Source of the DNA: Aldrovandia affinis
Taxonomy: Eukaryota; Chordata; Actinopteri; Notacanthiformes; Halosauridae
Direction of reading: 5' to 3'
NCBI GenBank assembly: GCA_029706075.1
Contig: JAINUG010000139.1
Coordinates: 1,094,001-1,158,000, forward strand
Length of the DNA: 64,000 nucleotides
Shown: positions 12,671 through 24,394 of the stretch, one piece after another
Position numbering within the stretch: position 1 is the first letter of the stretch
How the letters are laid out: each line of letters starts with the position of its first letter
Made by a program: the position numbers and the translations under genes
Notes under the pieces: generated by a model
What the model saw: only the letters and a program-made list of their open reading frames with translations
The model's database searches: none
Told to the model about the DNA's origin: nothing

Positions 12671-13184
12671 GTGTTGTGGCAGCCGGCCAGGGGAGATGCA
12701 GGGAGTAGTGATGGATGGGAGGTACATACCGACACACTGGCTCCACCCCCAGGCCATATTTGGAGGTCCGGGGGAAATGAGACTAACCGGGAGCCCTTTA
12801 ACAGCTGACGGCTCAAGAATAAAATGGGAGGCCTTACCATAGTCAAGTTATGAAGTACCATTTGTGAAAAGCGTGGTGAGCATTGGGAGTAGAGAGAGAA
12901 AGTAAACTGTTTTGGATTTTGTGTATGACCTGGACCGACTGGATAACCCAAGTATTGCTGAACGGAATTGGATGAGAACCTGGATGTGCCTGCGACTTTG
13001 GAATATAAAATACGACCATGAATAGGGATTACGGACTTGGATTTTTTGCCTTGTTTTTTCCCTCTCCCTCCCTGTGAGTTTTTCCCCAATAAACTCCTTT
13101 TGTACACGTTAAACGGCTTGTGTGTTGTTGGGTTATTGTACTTGGTTGCATGCAAACCCCACCCCCCCATTTCCACTACAGTGT
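12671..13184 (+). mobile_element. Solo LTR with 4-bp target duplication (GTGT)
   Basis: The LTR spans 12675-13180, starting TGTGGCAGCCGGCCAGG and ending TTTCCACTACA, with GTGT on both sides. An AATAAA signal near 13089 ('ccccaataaactcc') precedes a short terminal region. The start resembles the solo LTR at 9871-10444, but the body differs, so it is a related but separate family. A fossil without an internal region. Confidence 0.85.
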
Positions 13185-14640
13185 GCACATCTCGCTTGCA
13201 ATTTCACCTGCATGTTGCTAGCTGCTGCAGTCAATGTAAGAGTGACTAAACCAGAATTTTGTGGCTAAGTGGATGAAGCACTCAGTAATACATGGTCCTG
13301 TCTGGTTCCTGAGCGAAGACAGCTTAATTAGGAGTCTCCCAAAGACTGAACAGCAGGCTACTGAAATAGGGCCAACTGCACTCAAGGGGCAAGACAAAGA
13401 CACTGTAGATCACACATACAGCCTGTTCCCTACTCTGAATGAAAATGACTTAAACAAACAACTGTCTGCATTTAAGCAGCCTCCACATGCATGCAAATCT
13501 ATTATCATTTTTGGCAGGCCTCCCATGACAGATTTGATGTAAGGTTGCGGTTGTGAATTGTGAAGAGTTACTTCTTCCTGTCACTAATGCATAGTTGTAG
13601 TTACCATTGTCCGTAGATATATATGATGGGTCTGGCTCTAAATTATAATATGCTTAATAAAAACTGGCTGAGCTGTTTTGCATTGATTATATATTTTTGG
13701 CACTTACTTTTGAACCACTGTGGGTTTAAATAACCCCAAAAACTGCTAGTAAATGTAATATATAGTAAACTGACGTGACATACCATGACATTTTGATATA
13801 CTGTATAAAGCAAGGTATATGTACTGTATTTATTTTGTATTTCAACTCATAGAACAACATAATTTGTTACATTACATTCAAGTCAGGCTTTTCTCTGTCA
13901 TAGAAACAACATGGGCTCATAAGTAATGTAGGTCAACTCTTAATCTAATCTGCACACATGTACGCACGCATGCACAAACACACGCATACACGCACGCACA
14001 CATAAACACACGGATGCACAACCACACGCATACATACATGCACACATAAACACAAGGATGCACAAATACATGCATACATGCATGCACACACAGATACACG
14101 CACACACGCATGCACACAAACACGCGCATGCTCAAACACATGCATACACGCACGCACACAAAGGCCAGGAATGAAACTGTTCCTGCACGAAGAATGAATG
14201 GCGCAATGGCTGACAGCCACTTCGTACCAGTTGTTAAATCTCTCGCCCCCGGGACCACTGTTTCCTATCACTTTTGCGGCGCCACCTTCTACTGTAGATT
14301 GGATGTGTGACACGTAGTTTGGAGTCTTGCCTACTGGTACGGACTCATATTATTTCATGGCAATCTGTGGACATGACCTGAATCTGGCGCATATCGGCCG
14401 TCTTTGTTGGCTTGCGGAAGTCCGTTGTGTGATTGTTTTGGATAACTTCCGTTTTCAAGTACGCTTCCGCCACGCGTGGTTAGTAATGCGGTAACTATTG
14501 CGTGTAAGTATTCTAACCTGCACGTCCTGAATTGCATTCAGAAAACAATGGCGTGCCTCCAAGGTTTATTCGTAACTATTCATTTTGTGTACTGTATGTG
14601 ATTAATATTTATGAGAATTTTAAAAATAATAATTAATAAT
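13185..14640. other. Intergenic; degenerate CA-rich tract
   Basis: A degenerate ACAC/GCATAC tract fills about 13955-14165. It explains the long cysteine- and valine-rich open frames on the minus strand, which are repeat translations and not a gene. The rest has no recognisable content. Confidence 0.6.
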
Positions 14641-15345
14641 TTGATGCTTTTCCTTACCTCCAAAAATGTGAGCTGGCCATATTGTTTACCAGAACACAAG
14701 AAAAAAGTGGTTCAGGAAGAATTGGTGCAAATAGTAGCTATGGGAGTGATAGATGACTCACACAAGCCTGATGGGTCTGTTTGATTTTGCGTGGATTATA
14801 GAAAGGTAAACACAGTCTCTAAATTTGATGCCTATCCAATGCCCCAGGTTGACGAGCTGCTGTAATGCTTGGGCGCTGCTCGCTTTTATTTGACACTGGA
14901 TTTAACCAAGGGTTACTGGCAGATTCCCTTGTCTCCAGCGTCTAGGGAAAAATATGGCTTTCTCTACTCTGTTCGGTTTACACTAATTACTGACCTTGCC
15001 GTTTGGTTTGCATGGGACTCCAGCCACTTTCCAATGGCTAATGGACAGGTCTGCTTCAACCGCATGCTGCATATGCCACAGCGTACTTGGATGACATTGT
15101 CATCTACAGTAATGATCGGGAGCGGCATATGCAGCATTTGCAAACCATCCTGTGGATGCTAAGGGGAGCGGAGTTCACTGCAAATCCAGTTAAGTGCGCT
15201 ATTGAGTGGAGAGAGGTATGGTATCTCTTTTCTGTTACCTGGGACAGGCAGGTAAGGCAGGTAAGGACAAAACCACAGCCATCTCTGCTTGTCCCCAGCC
15301 TAAGTCCAAAAAGCAAGTGAGATCCTTTTTGGGAATTATTATCGC
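14640..15345 (+). mobile_element. Ty3/gypsy-type retroelement fossil, reverse transcriptase part
   Basis: Plus-strand translation gives Ty3/gypsy reverse transcriptase blocks in order: the VDYRKVN region, LTLDLTKGYWQIPLSP and the LDDIVIYSND box, then the start of the connection region (KSKKQVRSFLGI). No LTRs are visible around it. It is broken, with several breaks, and looks old. It runs opposite in strand to the gypsy fossil at 50.7-54.6 kb and appears to be a separate copy. Confidence 0.82.
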
Positions 15346-15892
15346 AGCATGGATACTTAAAAAAATCTCTATCGAAACCCTCTGCTTAACCATTTGGTTA
15401 CACATGTAGGTGTACTTTCCTAATGCATTGTTAAAAAATAATTCTGGTGCTCACAGCTCCATTACCTTGAAGTGGCAATAATCGGGCATCGTTTGAATCA
15501 GTGAAATGAGGAGGATGACTCACGGGAAGTGGGGGGCTGGATTGTCGGCTTAACGGTCCATCTCTTTACCAACCCTCCAGTGATTAAGACTGACACACTT
15601 TAATACCCACATGTTTTCTTTCTCTCTTCATGCACAATTAAACCAGAAAGACAAAAAAGAACTTGGTGAGAAAGTAATGACCTTTCTGGTGCTACATTTG
15701 AATGGGGAAAGCCTTTTATAGCTCTTACAGTGGTACTAATGCTCAGTAATGAGAAACAATATCTTTCCAAATGACTGCCCCATGGATTGGGAAAACGTGA
15801 AATAATTTTTTTCCATTCTGTAGTGAAATAAGGTACATTTTTAAAAGGGGAGAAGAAAATGAAACCGAAGGTCAATGTGGAAATGTAGGTTT
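15346..15892. other. Intergenic, no gene seen
   Basis: No recognisable domain or repeat end. Confidence 0.4.
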
Positions 15893-15927
15893 GGAGACTT
15901 CAGGTAGAACCGTGAACATCGTAAACC
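15893..15927 (+). repeat. Orphan unit of the 39-bp minisatellite
   Basis: 'caggtagaaccgtgaacatc' followed by 'gtaaacctctg' matches one unit of the tandem array at 16938-17160, about 1 kb away. Between them lie a microsatellite, a dispersed repeat and a mini-Tc1. Confidence 0.7.
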
Positions 15928-15929
15928 TC

Positions 15930-16010
15930 TGAATGAATGAATGAATGAATGAATGAATGAATGAATGAATGAATGAATGAATGAATGAATGAATGAATGA
16001 GTGAATGAAA
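15930..16010 (+). repeat. (GAAT)n microsatellite
   Basis: About eighteen uninterrupted tetranucleotide units, followed by a slightly degenerate end. A short run of the same motif reappears near 16177-16192. Confidence 0.95.
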
Positions 16011-16204
16011 TTAATTGAATTTATATAGCACTTTTTTTCCAAGGAGCTCAAAGCGCTTACAACAATAGGAGCAACTCAACCACCACCAATGTGCAGAACC
16101 CACCTGGATGATGGCAGCCATAGTGTGCCAGTACAAGCTCACTACACATCAGATACACAGTGGAGAGGCGAGGAAGGAATGAATGAATGAATTACATGTA
16201 TATA

Positions 16205-16754
16205 TACACTACCGGTCAAAAGTTTGAGTACACCTTCCATCTGGACTATGGCTAATCGGGCACTCCTTCATTCTTCAGCAAGATAACGACCCGAAACACA
16301 CCTTGAAGTTGTGCAAGAACTACCTGGTGAAGGAGGAACGTGAAGGACAACTCAAACTGATGACCTGGCCTGCCCAGTGTCCAGACCTCAATCCCATAGA
16401 AATTGTATGTGACAAACTGGACAGAAGAGTCAAAGCAAAGCAACCCACAAGTTTCTCTGGGAATTGCTGCAGGAGAGCTGGGAAGACATATCGGGTGATT
16501 TCCTGCTGAAACTTATTAACCGAATGGCCCGTGTTTGTGAGGCTGTTATCATGGCAAAGGGTGGCTATTTTGAGGAATCCAAGATTCAATTTTCAATATA
16601 ATTTTCTTGAACATTTCTTTGATGTTCATTTTGTTAATTGTTACATGTGTTTTTGTCATTTTAAAGTATTTACAGAAATGTATACGGTGTAAAGCATTGT
16701 CAATTATGAGATAAACCTAGTTTCCAGCAGGTGTACTCAAACTTTTGACCCATA

Positions 16755-16759
<5 letters not shown>
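16205..16759 (+). mobile_element. Mini-Tc1, 551-bp deletion derivative
   Basis: Element 16207-16757 starts CACTACCGGTCAAAAGTTTG, ends 'caaacttttgacccatagtg' and is flanked by TA. The middle keeps only the C-terminal half of a Tc1 transposase gene (QQDN-type region 'cagcaagataacgac', then the SVQTSIP region, equivalent to SPDLNPIE). The N-terminal half is absent. The same layout and the same internal join occur in the copy at 19728-21916, so this is a non-autonomous form moved by a transposase made elsewhere. Confidence 0.85.

Positions 16760-16792
<33 letters not shown>
16758..16792. repeat. (AT)n microsatellite
   Basis: A run of TA units directly abuts the right end of the mini-Tc1, as expected for an element that targets TA. 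Confidence 0.9.
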
Positions 16793-16793
<1 letters not shown>

Positions 16794-16937
16794 CTTGGTT
16801 AGGAATTTGGCCAGGACACCGGGTTAACACCCTACTCTTTTTCGAAAAGTGCCATAGGATCTTTTGTGACCACAGAGAGTCAGGACCTCAGTTTTTACAG
16901 AGTTTTTACTGAACAACAAACATGTCACTTCTACGGA

Positions 16938-17165
16938 TATACAGGTAGAATCATGAACAGTGTAAAGTTCTGTGTAGATACAGGTAGAACCGTGAACATC
17001 GTAAAGTTCTGTGGAGATACAGGTAGAACAGTGAACATCGTAAAGTTCTGTGGAGATACAGGTAGAATCATGAACATCGTTAAGTTCTGTGGAGATACAG
17101 ATAGAACCGTGAACATCGCAAAGTTGTGCGGAGATACAGGTAGAAGAGTGAATATTGTACATTTA
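16938..17165 (+). repeat. 39-bp minisatellite, about six units
   Basis: The unit reads approximately 'acaggtagaaccgtgaacat' + 'cgtaaagttctgtggagat'. Six units vary at a few sites (ccgtg/cagtg/atcatg; gttctgtgg/gttgtgcgg). Since 39 is a multiple of three, open frames pass through on both strands (for example repeats of TGRTVNIVKFCGD). These are not evidence of a gene. Confidence 0.92.
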
Positions 17166-17602
17166 TGGAAGGCGGCGGCGTGAGATCGGGCACCATGGAA
17201 TATCCCTAGTAATGAAAGATGAAGAGGCTGCTGCTCCATTGACTTCAGTGGGGGAAAACAGCCATTGCTGTGTTTACAGAAGACTTGTAACTTGCTGTGA
17301 TTTTCTTTTTCTCATGTTTGATTTTAATTGACTCATGCTTGAAGCATCCAGTTTTTTCCATTCCTGCTTGGTCTGCCCTACTCAATTATTTGATTTCCCT
17401 GATTTAATGTAAAGTGACAGATGGCAAAATGAACATATCAGAGCAATCTGGCAATTACCTGACAGTGAATTGCTATAGCATGTGGGTGGGACTGCCATGT
17501 GCCTTCTCTTATAAAACAGGAACTGATGACTAATAGGGGAGAGAGCGCCAGCTTTTTATCACTGGAACCAAGTGAGAGCAGCTACAGAGAAAGATGGGAT
17601 TT
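17166..17602. other. Intergenic, no gene seen
   Basis: No recognisable coding domain or repeat. Confidence 0.4.
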
Positions 17603-18736
<1,134 letters not shown>

Positions 18737-18760
18737 AATAATAATAATAATAATAATACA
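18737..18760. repeat. (AAT)n microsatellite
   Basis: About eight units of ATA, directly followed by 'cattttatttgtataaatgc', a common head of fish dispersed repeats. Confidence 0.9.
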
Positions 18761-18820
18761 TTTTATTTGTATAAATGCTCAACGTGCTCAACATCTTTTC
18801 TTCAGTTCAGTCTGTGCACA

Positions 18821-19543
18821 GCCCTTGTAGTGTGGGTCGAAGGAGGAAGAGCCACACGCAGATTTCACGGGTATCTAAAAGCTAGACGCAAGCGACCAGC
18901 CACTAAATCTGAAAACAGACTAGGGAGCGGGGAAACAAAAGAAAACCCCGGGACAAACTCCACGGGAATAAACCCAACAGAAACAACCCTAGTAGGGCGA
19001 ACGCTCCTCAACGAGGTGCGTTGAAAACAAATTGCTATACTTTAGCTCTGGGGAATAATAGCCCCGACAAACAAAGAGTAGAGATAACTAAATAAGACCC
19101 CTCTCTCTTTAACTGAGCTAACCCTTTGTTTGAAATAATACAAAGTACCTTCTCTCTTTAACTGAGAGACCACAGAGTGGAAAACTAACCCTTTGTTTGA
19201 AATTAGTACCCTCTCTCTTTTAGAAGTAACCCTTAGTTGAAGTACCTTCTCTCTTTAACTGAGAGACCACAGAGTGGGAAACTAACCCTTAGTTAGAAGT
19301 ACCAGCTAGAGCGTAATAATGGTTTACGCAGAAGCGTTTGTATGAGGAAAACGCAGAACTTAAATAGGAGGTGGAATGAGCACTGATAATCCACAGCTGG
19401 ACGTGATCGGAAAACACACCGACGAAAGACCATATAAGGAAGGTGGCTATAACAATGATTCCTCACACAAAACCAAAGAAAACAAGCCATCACATGGTCA
19501 AGCGCCCTCCAGCGGCTGAGCAAAGTAAAACCATGACAGCCCT
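18821..19543 (-). mobile_element. Solo LTR with 5-bp target duplication (GCCCT)
   Basis: The LTR spans 18826-19538. On the minus strand it starts TGTCATGGTTTTAC and ends CACACTACA, with GCCCT on both sides. Internal subrepeats at about 19085-19310 repeat 'accttctctctttaactgag' and 'agaccacagagtgg', then 'aactaacccttagttaga' or 'aactaaccctttgtttgaa'. No internal region remains. A fossil of a family different from the TGTGGCAGCC-type LTRs. Confidence 0.82.
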
Positions 19544-20246
19544 GGCCTCTGAGGAAAAAGATGCATTTTATTTTCTCCCAATTATTAATGCCCAATTCTA
19601 TTTGTAGTTCCTGTCCCATCACTACAACATCCTCTGTCAGTTCTGAGAGTGCAGAGAGTACCACATGTCCTCCAAACACATACTGCCTGGTGGTTGGTGG
19701 GTCTCCTTCTTATAGCATGTGAGTGTACAGTACCAGTCAAAAGTTTGAGTACACCTACTGGAAACTAGGTTTATCTCATAATTGACAATGTTTTACACCA
19801 TATAAGTTTCTGTAAATACTTGAAAATTATAAAAAAACACATGTAACAATAAACAAAAGGACCATCAAAGCAATGTTCAAGAAAATTGAATTGAAAATTA
19901 AATCTTTGATTCCTCAAAATGACTACCCTTTGCCGTGATAACAGCCTCACAAACACGGGCCATTCGGTTAATACATTTCAGCATGAAATCACCCAACATG
20001 TCTTCCCAGCTCTTCTGCAGCAATTCCCAGAGACACTTGTAGGTTGCTGTGCTTTGAGTCTTCTGTCCAGTTCATCCCATACAAGTTCCATACATGGGAT
20101 TGAGGTCTGGACACTGGGCAAGTCAGGTCATTAGTGTGAGTTATCCTTCATGTTCGTCCTTCTCCAGATAGTTCTTGCACAACTTCAACGTGTGTTTAGG
20201 GTCGTTATCTTGCTGGAAAAGGTTGGAGTGCCCGATTAGTCGTAAC

Positions 20247-21883
20247 CCAGATGTTATGTTTTGCAACTTCTGTTCTGCTTGTTTTTGTATTTTATTATTT
20301 TTCTCAGTATTCACTTATCATTCACGTCAGTTTCGCCGTCTGTCCGTGTTCCTTGTTATTCGGTAATCCACCCCTTGGCTTTGTTGTTGCACTATTCGGG
20401 TGATTTCTACTATACGGGGTTTCTGCCTTATTTCCTATCTCGTTTACTTCCTTCTTTCCTTCTTTCTATTGGTACATATTATTTATGTGTATATAGTACT
20501 AACCAACTAATCTACTAACGTTAGGGATTTTGATTACGTTACTAACATTTACTAATGACTAATGATCTTGCGTTTCTGTCCTATCGCTTTGTCTGCACGC
20601 GTTTTCTATCTATGTGCTCCTCCCCTTCAAACTGTGCACGTGTCTACCTGCTCTTCCAGGTTGTTTATTTTCATTGTGTCTATGTGCTTCCCAGTCCATG
20701 TCTTTTGTCTCCCCTTGTTATTGTATTAGTGATCCTTATCGTTCTCACCTGTGTTCTTGCCCTTTTCCCCTCCCAGTCATACCTGATTCCTATTGTGTTA
20801 TCCTCCCCGTTTGTATTTAAGTTTCTTGTTTGCACTTATCCCTTGTCAGAACGTTGATCAATATTCACTGTACCGATTGTTAGTAAGCCAGATGTCACGG
20901 TTCCATGTATTTCATGCCATGTTTTATGTGTTATTTATGTCATGTTTCATTTCATGTCATGTCTTGATTCGGTTTTCATGTTACGTTTCTGTTCATGTTT
21001 AAAGCATACACTTTTTCATGTTCTTTCCGCAAATCTTGCATTCATGCTCTCTCTCTCGCTGTCGCTCACGTTTCCTTATTGTTTCCCCTCCTTGTCTGAT
21101 TACTAATTTACTAACAATTAGATAGGTTTATTGTTTCTGCTAGCACGATTGGCAATTTAGTAACTCTAATTACCGACGTGCTGGAGATTTACTAATTGCT
21201 AACTCGCTAACCATGTGTATTCATGTTTCTTTTCGTTTCTAGTTCATGTCAATTTACTAATCTACTAACGCTAGGTCATGATAGGACAACGACTAATTAT
21301 CTTGTTCGTCAGACTAGCCTTCTCCTCGGTACAGTGTTTTGTACGAAATTGTTGCCTAGTTTACTATTACATTGCGTTTTCATTGTCTGATTCATTGAGC
21401 CTGTTTTTTGGCCGTTTTGTTACCACTGCCTGTTTAGACTTTGCTCTTTTGTCCTCCTGTTTGACTACGAGTTCGAGACTGCCTTCGGTACTGTACTTTG
21501 GTTATTGGCTGACTTTGCTTTTGTTTTGACACGTCTCCTGAACATTCCTCTAATAAAGCCCTTGTGGGTCTTTATTTTATGTCATTGTTTCTGAATCGTG
21601 CATTTCGGGTCCAACCCTCACGTACCCGTCTCACCAGAGTTTGTTGTGATTTCCGAGACACCCCTTCTGTTTGACTGAGTTTTTGCCTTCCGATTTTGTT
21701 TGTTTGCTTATCTGCTTATTTGGTTTTGATCTTTGGACTGCCTTTTGACTTCTCTTTTTGGATTCCGTTTTTGTACCTTACCTGACTCTGACTACCGGCT
21801 TTGAATTCTGCTTGATCAATAAACGTTCCTTCCCTGCCTTATCCTAGTCTGCGCCTGGGTCCTTTTCAGTCCCTCACACCAGA
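20247..21883 (+). mobile_element. Outer solo LTR with 5-bp target duplication (CCAGA)
   Basis: Starts TGTTATGTTTTGC at 20252 and ends TTTTCAGTCCCTCACA at 21878, with CCAGA on both sides. The target is the mini-Tc1, whose unbroken counterpart reads 'gtccagatggaagg' at this spot. An AATAAA signal near 21819 ('tgatcaataaacg') precedes the end. It is itself interrupted by a second solo LTR (20893-21633). Without that, the LTR is about 0.88 kb. Fossil. Confidence 0.82.
20888..21638 (+). mobile_element. Inner solo LTR with 5-bp target duplication (CCAGA)
   Basis: Starts TGTCACGGTTCCATG at 20893 and ends CACGTACCCGTCTCA at 21633, with CCAGA on both sides. It has AATAAA near 21552 ('ctctaataaagcccttg'). 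It shares short blocks with the outer LTR ('aatctactaacgttagg' against 'aatctactaacgctagg'), so the two families are related. It is the youngest layer of the nest. Fossil. Confidence 0.8.
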
Positions 21884-21918
21884 TGGAAGGTGTACTCAAA
21901 CCTTTGACTGGCACTGTA

Positions 21919-22632
21919 TGTAGAATTTAATAGATGGTTAGGACAAAGTTTGAGCAGGAATGGGTTGATCATCAGTTATGTGGTTTTGATCTCTGATCTT
22001 CCTTGTGTTGTTTTCTTCTCCTATGGGTAATCTTGATTGATTATTGGGTTTTCTTGATGAGTGGATTTCTTCTGTCTGATGTATTTTGTTTTATTTTTGC
22101 TCTGTCATGCCACATCACTCCTCGCACACGCTCTTCTCCCCCAGCCTCAGATTTATTGCGCCATTATGCATTTGTCTAGTTCTGCACTTTTGCAAATGAA
22201 GAGTTCAGTGCTGCAAATTAATCATCACTTCTGCCTGTGGACATCACTTCTGCCTGTGGGCTTTGCCTTCTTTGAGAATTACAAAGATGAAACTAGATAT
22301 TGCAAAAAAGCACTGTGCTTTCAGGCCAAGTGGTTCATGACACCAAGCTACAGGAAAGAGACAATGTTTGAGAAGAGGTCAAAGGTGAAGATGTAATGTG
22401 CGCACTTGTTAGCTCGCTAGCTAATCCACAGCTAAATATAACCAATGCCTGATATTCTCCTGATAAAATATGCATACAATAAACTCATTAATGGGGGCAG
22501 GGGAGAGGTTTAATGTGATTAGTTAATATGTATTTCCTGTCTCTACAAAAAAATTACAATCTGTGTGTGAAACTGGATACACAGAACACCTGCTACATAG
22601 TACCTGGGTTTCCACAGCACAGAACAAATATA
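21919..22632. other. Intergenic, no gene seen
   Basis: The open frame at 22061-22396 has no recognisable domain and carries a small direct duplication ('catcacttctgcctgtgg' twice near 22224-22258). Confidence 0.4.
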
Positions 22633-23272
22633 CTGTACTGTGAAAAAGTCTTAAGCCACCCAATAAAATGATGTTTAAAGCTATTTATCTGGGCAGTAAG
22701 CATATATTTGCTTGGATAAACACTATATGAGATTAGAATAAATACAGGTAAACATTAATACGATTAAAAGTAACAAGAATTTCTTGTGCTTTCCAAAACG
22801 TTATTGAAATCTTGTGAGATTGCTAGAAGAACACAGGCTTGGTTCCCAAACCTCTCCTCGAGGCACCCCAGCCATTTAATGTATTTTTAAATTCCAGCAC
22901 CAGCACACCTGATTCAACTTAATGAGGTATTGATTGGCTGAATCAGGTGGGCTGGTGGTGGAATTTATAATGGAAAACATGGAATGGCTGGGGTGCCTCG
23001 AGGAGAGGTTTGGAAATGGCTAAGCTAACACCATTCTTGCAGAAAGACAACAAGCAGAAGAGATTACAATATGCGAAAGACCATAAAGCATGGAGCGACA
23101 ACCAGTGGCATAAAGTCTTATGGAGCAATGAGTGTAAATTTGACATTTTTAGTTCACAAGGCACCAGTATATCAGAAGAAGAGCTGGCGAGAAGTACATT
23201 GATGCCTGTCTGCAGCCTTCTGTGAAGCACGGAGGTGGCTCTGTCATGGTTTGGGGGTGCATTTCAACCAAC
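22633..23272 (+). mobile_element. Tc1-like element remnant, carrying a MITE
   Basis: The left end near 22633 reads 'ctgtactgtgaaaaagtctt', a Tc1-type end just after TA. From about 23028 the plus strand encodes the centre of a Tc1 transposase: FLQKDNKQKRLQYAKDH, a WSNECKFDIFSS block (usually SDESKF) and a decayed GGGSVMVWGC block near 23225-23265. Between them lies a palindromic MITE. The element is cut off where a SINE has inserted and no right end was found beyond it. Confidence 0.75.
22836..23025. mobile_element. Palindromic MITE, hAT-like
   Basis: Long inverted ends: 'ccaaacctctcctcgaggca' then 'ccccagccatt' near 22845-22876, and the reverse complement 'aatggctggggtgcctcgag' then 'gagaggtttgg' near 22983-23013. 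The core is AT-rich and about 105 bp long. No coding capacity. The outermost bases and the duplication (perhaps 'aacac') are uncertain. Confidence 0.75.
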
Positions 23273-23645
23273 AGAACAAATATATTTGGCCTCCTGCGTG
23301 GTTTCAACGTCTGATGCTGGCCACGGTGACCGGGGTTCGATTCCCCGTCGTGCCAGAGTCGGCTCTGGTCAGGAGTGCCATCGGGGGCAGCAATTGGCTG
23401 TCCACTCCAGGGAGGGGGGAGGGAAGCCGACACACACAGTTCGCTGCGCACATGATGGCACAACGAGTGTTGTCTCGGAGGAGGCAGCGCTTTGCCCTTG
23501 TCACTGCCGGTCACAGGACTACGGCAGCGAACTATGAGAGAAGGGGATTGAATTAAGCACACAGGTAACTGGCTACCAAATTGGGAGAAAAACGGGGTAA
23601 GATTGGAAAAATAAAATTATTTTAAAAAAAGAACAAATATATTTG
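23273..23645 (+). mobile_element. tRNA-derived SINE with 16-bp target duplication
   Basis: The body is 23289-23629, the same family as 4133-4474. The tRNA-like head carries the B box GGGGTTCGATTCC near 23333-23346, the middle has 'gtctcggaggaggcagcgct', and the tail 'ggctaccaaattgggagaaa' leads into an A-rich end. AGAACAAATATATTTG flanks both sides exactly. It landed in Tc1-derived sequence, so it is younger than that element. Confidence 0.9.
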
Positions 23646-24394
23646 AAAAACCCATAATGCACATTCTCTGGCAAAATATGGAAACTAAGAAACTAAATGG
23701 TGAAAAACTCAAGTTCATTTTGAAGCTTCAATGAAAACAAAATCATTGGAATAAAATAAATCTGTATACTTGCACATACCCCTAAAAATGGGGTTTGATG
23801 AATACTTAGCACAATGACAAACAAGCCCTTCTGTAGAAAAAACGAACTGAAAAGGGGCAATTCCCTGTAGCTGAGACATTCAGGTTTGAGCTCCAGTTAT
23901 TGTTGTTAACTGATCATGACCAGGAATCCACAGGGATGGGTTAGATTGAAGTTGACATCAAGGTTACAACTGCATTAGTTCCTCGCTACAAAACCCTGGC
24001 GCCCACAGGCCACCAGATATCATCAGTGGGGTATGCTCTTCTCAGATCAGTGCTGGCTCTCTCCTGCAGTATGCTGTGGCCTGCAGGATGTAAAATAGTC
24101 ACAGGCTTAGTCACAAAACCATTTCATGGGCATTTTATGTATTATAAGTTATTGAGGTGCTACATTCCAAGAGACCATTATTTGGTTCTTTATTGATTGT
24201 ATGTATGAATATTACCATGGAGTTGTAACTTCAGCAAGTATATTCTTGAAATACCATACTCAGAGGACTTATGATACAATGGTTGGTATTTAAGCAAAAA
24301 CTTTAAACGTGCTGTAATTAAAGTATTTCATAAAATGAAATACTCTCTGGCAGTATACTACTCCGTAATATGCAAATCACATGGTGTAATGGTG
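23646..24394. other. Intergenic, no gene seen
   Basis: No recognisable gene or repeat end. Confidence 0.4.

Larger units (their letters stand above)
16010..16890 (+). repeat. Dispersed fish repeat split by a mini-Tc1
   Basis: The left part (16010-16176) has 'tttatatagcac', 'ggagctcaaagcgctta', 'cccacctggatgatggcag' and 'cagtggagaggcgagga'. The right part (16797-16890) has 'aatttggccaggacaccgg', 'taacaccctactcttt' and 'accacagagagtcaggacct'. From memory these two parts are consecutive segments of one common fish repeat. Here they flank the mini-Tc1 in the same orientation. The family is not certain. Confidence 0.55.
19726..21918 (-). mobile_element. Mini-Tc1 split by nested solo LTRs
   Basis: Left end CAGTACCAGTCAAAAGTTTG at 19728, right end 'ctttgactggcactg' at 21916, with TA on both sides. 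The left arm (19728-20251) carries the minus-strand C-terminal half of a Tc1 transposase and the same internal join as the 16207-16757 copy ('ggagtgcccgattag'). The right arm is only about 35 bp. Removing the LTR insertion leaves an element of about 560 bp, the same size as the other copy. Confidence 0.85.

Noticed and set aside
13917-14313. Minus-strand frames rich in cysteine and valine (VCVCMCVR-type)
   Set aside because: They translate the degenerate ACAC/GCATAC tract; no conserved spacing of cysteines.
16824-17239. Overlapping open frames of about 100 codons on both strands, cysteine- and valine-rich
   Set aside because: They are translations of the 39-bp minisatellite, whose period is a multiple of three.
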